Below, piece by piece: positions 59,406-64,000 of a stretch of 64,000 nt of DNA. A program made the translations under genes and the position numbers. How positions within the stretch are numbered: the first letter of the stretch is position 1; every line of letters begins with the position of its first letter. Origin of the DNA: Variovorax saccharolyticus (lineage in GTDB: Bacteria > Pseudomonadota > Gammaproteobacteria > Burkholderiales > Burkholderiaceae_C); NCBI RefSeq assembly GCF_030316765.1, contig NZ_JASZYT010000001.1:310001-374000 (forward strand). The letters are read 5' to 3'. The notes under the pieces are model-generated. The model was not told the DNA's origin. It saw nothing but the letters and a program-made list of their open reading frames with translations, and searched no databases.

Positions 59406-60692
59406 TCAGTAGTCCATGAGCTTTTGATAGCCCATCCAGAACTTGCGGATCAGGCTCTCGGTGATCAGCGTGTCGATCTGGTCGGGCTTGGCCAGGCCCA
59501 TGTCCATCACCGAGGTGGTCTCGCCGTCGCGCACCGTGCCGCGCTGCACCATCTCGGTGGCCTCGGTGTCTTCCATCGAGATGTAGCCGGCCGGGCCGAC
59601 CAGGTTGGCCTGTTTGATGCGCAGCGCGCGCAGCTCGGGCGTGTCGTCCTCGTAGCCGAAGAAATGGAACACCAGCTCGAACTGGTCCGGCCCCTTGGGC
59701 AGCACCTGGCGCGCCACCAGCGTGTTGTGGATCTGCTGGATCACCAGCTGCGGGAAGAGGGTCTGGATGTGGTTGGTGCAGTCTTCCTCGAACTCCTTCA
59801 CGAAGCCGAGCACCGAGTCGTCCTCGAGGTGGAAGCCGTCGTCCATCGAGCGGATGGTCTGCTGCTTGTAGGCGCTCGCGGTGTCGCTGTCGTCCTTCTT
59901 GGTCGCGGTGATGATGCTGTGCAGCCCGTGCGTCGCATCGGGCAGCGAGCGCGCCTGCATGCCGACGCGGAAGATGTTGAAGGTCGTGTGGAACAGGTGC
60001 AGCATGCTCGCGTGGTACGGGTCCTTCACGTTCTCGTAGTAGAGCTTCCAGTTCGAGTGCGCGTACTGGCGCGTGCAGCCCAGGTAGACGATCGGCTTGT
60101 GGAAGATGCGGTCGACCCAGGGGCGCATCTGCTCGCCGATGTAGTCGAAGAGCGGCGGCGTGCGGTCGCTGAAGCTCGCGAACACCAGGCCCTTGTAGCT
60201 GTCCACGCGCAGCTGGCGCAGGCTGTGGTTCTTCGGGTCGAAGTCGGCCGGCATGCCGGCCACGTCCTTCTGGCCGCGCCGGAAGGGCACGCCTTCGAGC
60301 TTGCCGGCGGCGTCGTAGCTCCACTGGTGGTAGACGCAGGTGTGCGACTTCGCGTTGCCGCGCGCGTGGCGGCAGACGGTGGCGCCGCGGTGCGCGCAGC
60401 GGTTGACCCAGGCCGCCAGCGTGCCTTCGGGCGTGCGCGTGACGACCACCGGCGTGTCGCCGACGAAGGTGCTCTTGTAGTCGCCGGGCTTCGGGATCTC
60501 GGCCTCGAGGGCGACGAAGTTCCACACCGGCCCGCGGAAGATGCGCTCCTGCTCGCGCTCGTAGACCTCCTGCGAGCTGAAGACCTTGTAGGGCACGCGG
60601 GAACCATCCGCGCGCGGGAAATGCACCGAACTGGCCGCTGGCAGCCGGTCGGGCGAGGGGCGCAGTGCGCTGGTGTCGACGATCTGATTCAT
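59406..60692 (-). CDS. andAc: Aromatic-ring-hydroxylating dioxygenase large subunit, anthranilate-dioxygenase-like
   Basis: 428 residues. Rieske domain with CAHRG and CVYHQWSYD (about residues 98-125) and a catalytic domain whose mononuclear iron ligands are read in ENVKDPYHASMLHLFH (two histidines; the aspartate bridges to the Rieske centre). YEREQERIFRGPVWNFVALE and FVGDTPVVVTR resemble AndAc of Burkholderia anthranilate dioxygenase as I recall it, and less closely NagG salicylate 5-hydroxylase. It inserts O2 into an aromatic acid. First gene of large-small-ferredoxin-ABC; divergent from the AraC regulator. Class is secure; anthranilate as substrate is an inference. Confidence 0.85.
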   Translation of the reverse strand: MNQIVDTSALRPSPDRLPAASSVHFPRADGSRVPYKVFSSQEVYEREQERIFRGPVWNFVALEAEIPKPGDYKSTFVGDTPVVVTRTPEGTLAAWVNRCAHRGATVCRHARGNAKSHTCVYHQWSYDAAGKLEGVPFRRGQKDVAGMPADFDPKNHSLRQLRVDSYKGLVFASFSDRTPPLFDYIGEQMRPWVDRIFHKPIVYLGCTRQYAHSNWKLYYENVKDPYHASMLHLFHTTFNIFRVGMQARSLPDATHGLHSIITATKKDDSDTASAYKQQTIRSMDDGFHLEDDSVLGFVKEFEEDCTNHIQTLFPQLVIQQIHNTLVARQVLPKGPDQFELVFHFFGYEDDTPELRALRIKQANLVGPAGYISMEDTEATEMVQRGTVRDGETTSVMDMGLAKPDQIDTLITESLIRKFWMGYQKLMDY

Positions 60693-60749
60693 GGTGGGGC
60701 TCCGGGTCGGGTGCTGTGCCTTGCAGCGTGCAGTCCATTCTTCGGAAGC

Positions 60750-60807
60750 CATCGGCGGCCGGCTATCCGATTCGCGCAGCATCGGCGGTGGCCTGTCCGG
60801 ATCGCGC
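60750..60807. promoter_or_regulatory. Pair of 28-bp direct repeats, AraC-type operator candidate
   Basis: Copy 1 at 60750-60777 and copy 2 at 60780-60807 match at about 22 of 28 positions, beginning CATCGGCGG and ending TCGCGC, with a period of 30 bp (about three helical turns). They lie in the 160-base gap between the dioxygenase and the divergent AraC-family gene. Tandem direct repeats on one face of the helix are how XylS/AraC activators bind. Confidence 0.65.
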
Positions 60808-60852
60808 GAGAACCGTGCGGCGCTTTGGCTCGCTTCTTGCTGAAATCGGTTC

Positions 60853-61866
60853 ATGACTCCCGCCATCGCCGCCGCTCCCGCCCTGTCGGCGCACCGGATG
60901 GGCGCCTTCGAGCCCAGCGTGCTGCGATCGAACCGGCTGTTCGAGTCGCGCGACCTCGACGAGGCGCGCGAGCGCATCTCGCGCGTGATGCAGCCGCACG
61001 AGGTGTGGCGCGTCGGCGGCCGTGCCGATGGCGGCGCGAGCTCGCACATGGATTTCGTCCGCGTCGGCGGCATCGGCCTCGGCACCATCGATTTCGGCGA
61101 GGCCGTGCAGCTCGAAGTCGATGCGATCGACGACTACCACCTGCTGATGTTCTGCCTGCGCGGCCGGGCCGAGACGCGGGTCGACGGCCGCGCGATCGCG
61201 GCCAGCACGCACGAAGGCATCGTCTGCGCCCCGGGCCGCGATTTCAGCGCGGCGCTGTCACCGGACTGCGAGCAGTTCGTGGTGCGGCTGGACCGCGCGA
61301 TGGTGCAGGGCCACGCCGGCGGCGAGCTGCACTTCAACGAGGAGCTCGACCTGCGCCGGCCCGAGCTGCAGCCCTGGCTCGAGCAGCTGCGCGCGATGGC
61401 GACCTCGCCCTTCCTGCTGGCATCGGCGCAGCGCAATCCGCTGATCGCGGTCGAGCTCGAACGGCTGCTGGTGCTGCTGCTGCTCGAAGGCCAGGGCCGT
61501 CGCGCGGCCGCGCCGGAGCCACGCGCGGCGCGCGGCATCGCATCGGCCTGCGTGCACCGTGCCGAAGCCTACATGCAATCGCATGTCGAGGAGCCGATGT
61601 GCCTGGCCGACATCGCGCAGGCGGCCCAGGTGCCGGTGCGCACGCTGCTCGATTCCTTCAAGCGCTTTCGGGACCACTCGCCGATGCAGTACCTGAAAGA
61701 GATGCGGCTCGAACTCGCGCACCGGCGGCTGCAGCGGCCGGATGCGGCGACGCGCGTATCGGCCGTGGCGCTGGACTGCGGCTTCGTGCACCTGGGGCGC
61801 TTCTCGCAGGCCTACAGCCGGCGCTTCGGCGAGTCGCCGTCGGTCACGCTGCAGGCGAATCTCTGA
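60853..61866 (+). CDS. AraC/XylS-family transcriptional activator
   Basis: 337 residues (MTPAIAAAPALSAHRMGAFE). N-terminal ligand-binding/cupin-like part, and a C-terminal double helix-turn-helix: MCLADIAQAAQVPVRTLLDS (about 243-262) and VSAVALDCGFVHLGRFSQAYSRRFG (split; about 297-321). Divergent from the dioxygenase operon, so most likely its inducer-responsive activator, comparable to AndR. Convergent with the lipocalin-like gene, four bases apart. Confidence 0.9.
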   Translation: MTPAIAAAPALSAHRMGAFEPSVLRSNRLFESRDLDEARERISRVMQPHEVWRVGGRADGGASSHMDFVRVGGIGLGTIDFGEAVQLEVDAIDDYHLLMFCLRGRAETRVDGRAIAASTHEGIVCAPGRDFSAALSPDCEQFVVRLDRAMVQGHAGGELHFNEELDLRRPELQPWLEQLRAMATSPFLLASAQRNPLIAVELERLLVLLLLEGQGRRAAAPEPRAARGIASACVHRAEAYMQSHVEEPMCLADIAQAAQVPVRTLLDSFKRFRDHSPMQYLKEMRLELAHRRLQRPDAATRVSAVALDCGFVHLGRFSQAYSRRFGESPSVTLQANL

Positions 61867-61870
61867 ACGC

Positions 61871-62926
61871 CTACAGCTTCAATGCCTGCGCGTAGCCGGT
61901 GAGTTCGAGGTAGCCGCGGCCCACCGGCTTGCCGTTCGCATCCAGCAGCTCACTGAGGCCTTCCCAGTACACGGTACCGGTCGAGCCCTGGCCGTCGAGT
62001 TCCTGGTCGTCGAGCAGGGCCCGCACGCCGAAGCTTCCGGCGGGCGTGTCGATGCGCCATCGCGTCGGATAGACGGCGCGGGTTCGCGGGCTGGTCCAGC
62101 GGTGCTCGGCCTCGAAGCGCAGCGCCTCGGGCCCGAACACCTGCAGCCGGCCGTCGGCGCTGCGCAGCGAGCCGCCGTGCCACAGCGCGCTGCCGTCGCG
62201 GCGCCTGAGCCTGAAGGCCGTCAGGGCGCCGCCGTCGAACAGGTTCATGCCGATCCAGTCCCAGCCCACGGCTTCGGGATGCATCAGCGCCTCGCTCCAT
62301 TCGTGGTCGAGCCAGGCGCGGCCCTGGACCTCGAAGCGCTTCCCCTGCACCGTCAGGCTGCCCGAGGCCGCGAGCTGCGGCTCGCTGTAGTAGTAGCTGG
62401 CCTGCTCGGGCTCGGGGCCCTTGCGCGAGAGGCCGGCGCTGCCTTGCAGCAGCAGCGGCTGGGTCGGCGCGAAGCGCAGGTCGATCGCGAAGCCCGAGGC
62501 CGGCAGCCGCGCCGCATAGCCGCTGCCGTCGCGCACGAGCGACCAGTCGCGCAGGCGGACGTCGGTGTCGGCTTCCGATGCCGACGCGATGCCGAAGCCG
62601 GCGCGCGCGATGCGCTGGTCGTGCCACAGCTTGCGGCCTTCGAGGTCGGTGATTGCCGCATGCGCGAAGATCAGCTGCTTCGCCGCGAACTCCGACTTCA
62701 TGGCCTGCGTGGCATCGATGCGCGAGCGGAAGAAGGTCAGCTGGAAGCCGAATGCGCGTGCACCGGCATCGGCATGGCCCGTGATGTACCACCATTCGGT
62801 GCGCAGTTCGGGGTGGCTGCCGCAGTCGCGCGGGAACTGCAGCGTGCGCGGCGGCAGCGCCCAGGCCGCCGGGGCCGTCAATGCCGACAGCAGCAGCAGG
62901 CGGCGCGACAGGCCGATCGGCAGCAT
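61871..62926 (-). CDS. Lipocalin-like / hydroxyneurosporene-synthase-like secreted protein
   Basis: 351 residues with an N-terminal signal (LSRRLLLLSALTAPAAWALP), so periplasmic or exported. The body has features of the AttH/CrtC-like lipocalin superfamily: TEWWYITGHADAGARAFGFQ, FFRSRIDATQ, SYYYSEPQLAASGSLTV, and WLDHEWSEALMHPEAVGWDW. Homologues often sit beside ABC permeases, which are absent here. It starts two bases after the stop of the PLP-enzyme gene, so the two are coupled. Function unknown. Confidence 0.78.
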   Translation of the reverse strand: MLPIGLSRRLLLLSALTAPAAWALPPRTLQFPRDCGSHPELRTEWWYITGHADAGARAFGFQLTFFRSRIDATQAMKSEFAAKQLIFAHAAITDLEGRKLWHDQRIARAGFGIASASEADTDVRLRDWSLVRDGSGYAARLPASGFAIDLRFAPTQPLLLQGSAGLSRKGPEPEQASYYYSEPQLAASGSLTVQGKRFEVQGRAWLDHEWSEALMHPEAVGWDWIGMNLFDGGALTAFRLRRRDGSALWHGGSLRSADGRLQVFGPEALRFEAEHRWTSPRTRAVYPTRWRIDTPAGSFGVRALLDDQELDGQGSTGTVYWEGLSELLDANGKPVGRGYLELTGYAQALKL

Positions 62927-62928
62927 GC

Positions 62929-63996
62929 TCAACCCGCCAGCGCGGCGTCGATGCGCCGTTGCGCTTCGTCGATGTCGCCGAAAGTACGGCGGACCCATTC
63001 GGCATCGTGGTAGCTCGGCAGGTAGCGCTCGCCCGCATCGCACAGCAGCGACAGGATCGAACCCTGCTGGCCGCTGGCCCGCATTTCGCCGGCCAGAGCC
63101 AGCATGCCGACGAAGTTGGTGCCGGTCGACGGGCCGACCTTGCGCCCCAGCAGCGCCGAGAGCGAGCGCATCGCGGCGATCGACTCCAGGTCGGGCACTT
63201 CGATCATGCGGTCGACCAGCGTGCGCACGAAGCTTGGCTCCACGCGCGGCCGGCCGATGCCTTCGATGCGTGAGCCGGGTGCCGTCAGCGTGGCGTCGCC
63301 GCTGGCGTGGAAGGCGGAGAACACCGAGCCCTCGGGGTCGGCCACGCACACCTGCGTGGCGTGGCGGCGAAAGCGCAGGTAGCGCCCGATCGTCGCGCTG
63401 GTGCCGCCGGTGCCGGCGCCGACCACGATCCAGGACGGCACCGGATGCCTTTCGCGCGCCATCTGCTGGAACATGCTCTCGGCGATGTTGTTGTTGCCGC
63501 GCCAGTCGGTGGCGCGCTCGGCGTAGGTGAACTGGTCCATGTAGTGGCCGCCGCACTGCTCGGCCAGCGTGCGCGCCTCGTCGTAGACCTGGCCCGCGTG
63601 CGCGACGAAATGGCAGCGCCCGCCGTGGAAGGCGATCTGCGCCGCCTTCTCGGGCGAGGTGCTGCGCGGCATCACGGCAACGAAGGGCAGGCCGAGCAGC
63701 CGCGCGAAGTAGGCCTCGCTGACCGCGGTCGAACCGCTCGAGGCTTCGACGATCGTCGTGCCCTCGGCGATCCATCCGTTGCACAGTGCATAGAGGAACA
63801 GCGAGCGCGCGAGCCGATGCTTGAGGCTGCCGGTCGGGTGCGTCGATTCGTCCTTGAGGTAGAGGTCGATGCCGTCGGCGGCGAAGACCGGCAGGCGCAG
63901 CGGGATCAGGTGGGTGTCGGCGCTGCGCAGGTAGTCGGCCTCGATGCGCAGGATCGCCTGGCTCAGCCAGCCGCTGGCGGAAAGTGGGGCGTTCAT
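62929..63996 (-). CDS. PLP-dependent cysteine synthase / cysteine desulfhydrase-like enzyme
   Basis: 355 residues starting [20 protein letters not shown]. Fold-type II PLP enzyme: the lysine in [18 protein letters not shown] (about residues 51-68) is the likely Schiff base, with the [20 protein letters not shown] substrate loop and glycine-rich phosphate loop [12 protein letters not shown]. Resembles CysK/CysM and Cds1-type cysteine desulfhydrases, so it may make or degrade cysteine; direction cannot be told. The ATG lies four bases from the right edge, so a longer start upstream cannot be excluded. Confidence 0.82.
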   Translation of the reverse strand: MNAPLSASGWLSQAILRIEADYLRSADTHLIPLRLPVFAADGIDLYLKDESTHPTGSLKHRLARSLFLYALCNGWIAEGTTIVEASSGSTAVSEAYFARLLGLPFVAVMPRSTSPEKAAQIAFHGGRCHFVAHAGQVYDEARTLAEQCGGHYMDQFTYAERATDWRGNNNIAESMFQQMARERHPVPSWIVVGAGTGGTSATIGRYLRFRRHATQVCVADPEGSVFSAFHASGDATLTAPGSRIEGIGRPRVEPSFVRTLVDRMIEVPDLESIAAMRSLSALLGRKVGPSTGTNFVGMLALAGEMRASGQQGSILSLLCDAGERYLPSYHDAEWVRRTFGDIDEAQRRIDAALAG

Positions 63997-64000
63997 CGGC

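Overview
The window is about 68-70% GC, densely coded and free of insertion sequences, CRISPR arrays or phage genes. Several features point to a betaproteobacterium of the Comamonadaceae (Variovorax-like): the tpiA-secG-tRNA-Leu-nuoA..N order, a DUF2818 gene after nuoN, several Liv-type ABC systems, and nitrate genes with a kinase/phosphatase beside narK. The family placement is an inference from gene content and order.

Region 1 (1-14.7 kb) is an assimilatory nitrate island. The minus strand holds nasA (cut by the left edge), nirD, nirB and, beyond an opposite-strand PP2C/Ser-Thr kinase gene, the transporter narK. A plus-strand gene fuses an ANTAR RNA-binding domain to PilJ/P-box nitrate-sensor-like repeats. 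The minus strand then carries nrtC-nrtB-nrtA (nitrate ABC importer) and nasR (NIT-ANTAR antiterminator). Three GG-N10-GC sigma-54 promoters precede narK, nrtA and nasR. The nrtA leader has tandem hexaloop hairpins followed by an intrinsic terminator, the expected target of an ANTAR protein. The picture is NtrC/sigma-54 control by nitrogen status plus nitrate-dependent antitermination. The 5' end of nasA is odd: a 34-codon leader ORF duplicates its N-terminus, and a perfect 16-bp inverted repeat flanks its GTG start.

Region 2 (14.8-25 kb) is housekeeping: tsaD, an alpha/beta hydrolase, a small heat-shock protein, a periplasmic binding protein with an aminotransferase, rpsO-pnp, a quinone oxidoreductase, tpiA and secG.

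Region 3 (25-41 kb) is tRNA-Leu(GAG), the complete 14-gene complex I operon nuoA-N, then DUF2818, a NUDIX hydrolase and a DUF1178 protein.

Region 4 (41-47.8 kb) is an MsbA-like ABC exporter gene divergent from a marR-nodT-emrA-emrB efflux operon. The marR promoter carries a MarR-type palindrome between -35 and -10, and the transcript is probably leaderless.

Region 5 (48-58.5 kb) holds two convergent branched-chain-amino-acid-type (Liv) ABC systems. The first has two tandem, nearly identical binding proteins. The second is collinear with a three-gene aromatic-ring dioxygenase resembling anthranilate dioxygenase (58.5-60.7 kb), with a divergent AraC-type activator and a pair of 28-bp direct repeats between them. 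The window ends with a lipocalin-like/CrtC-like protein gene coupled to a PLP-dependent cysteine synthase/desulfhydrase-like gene.
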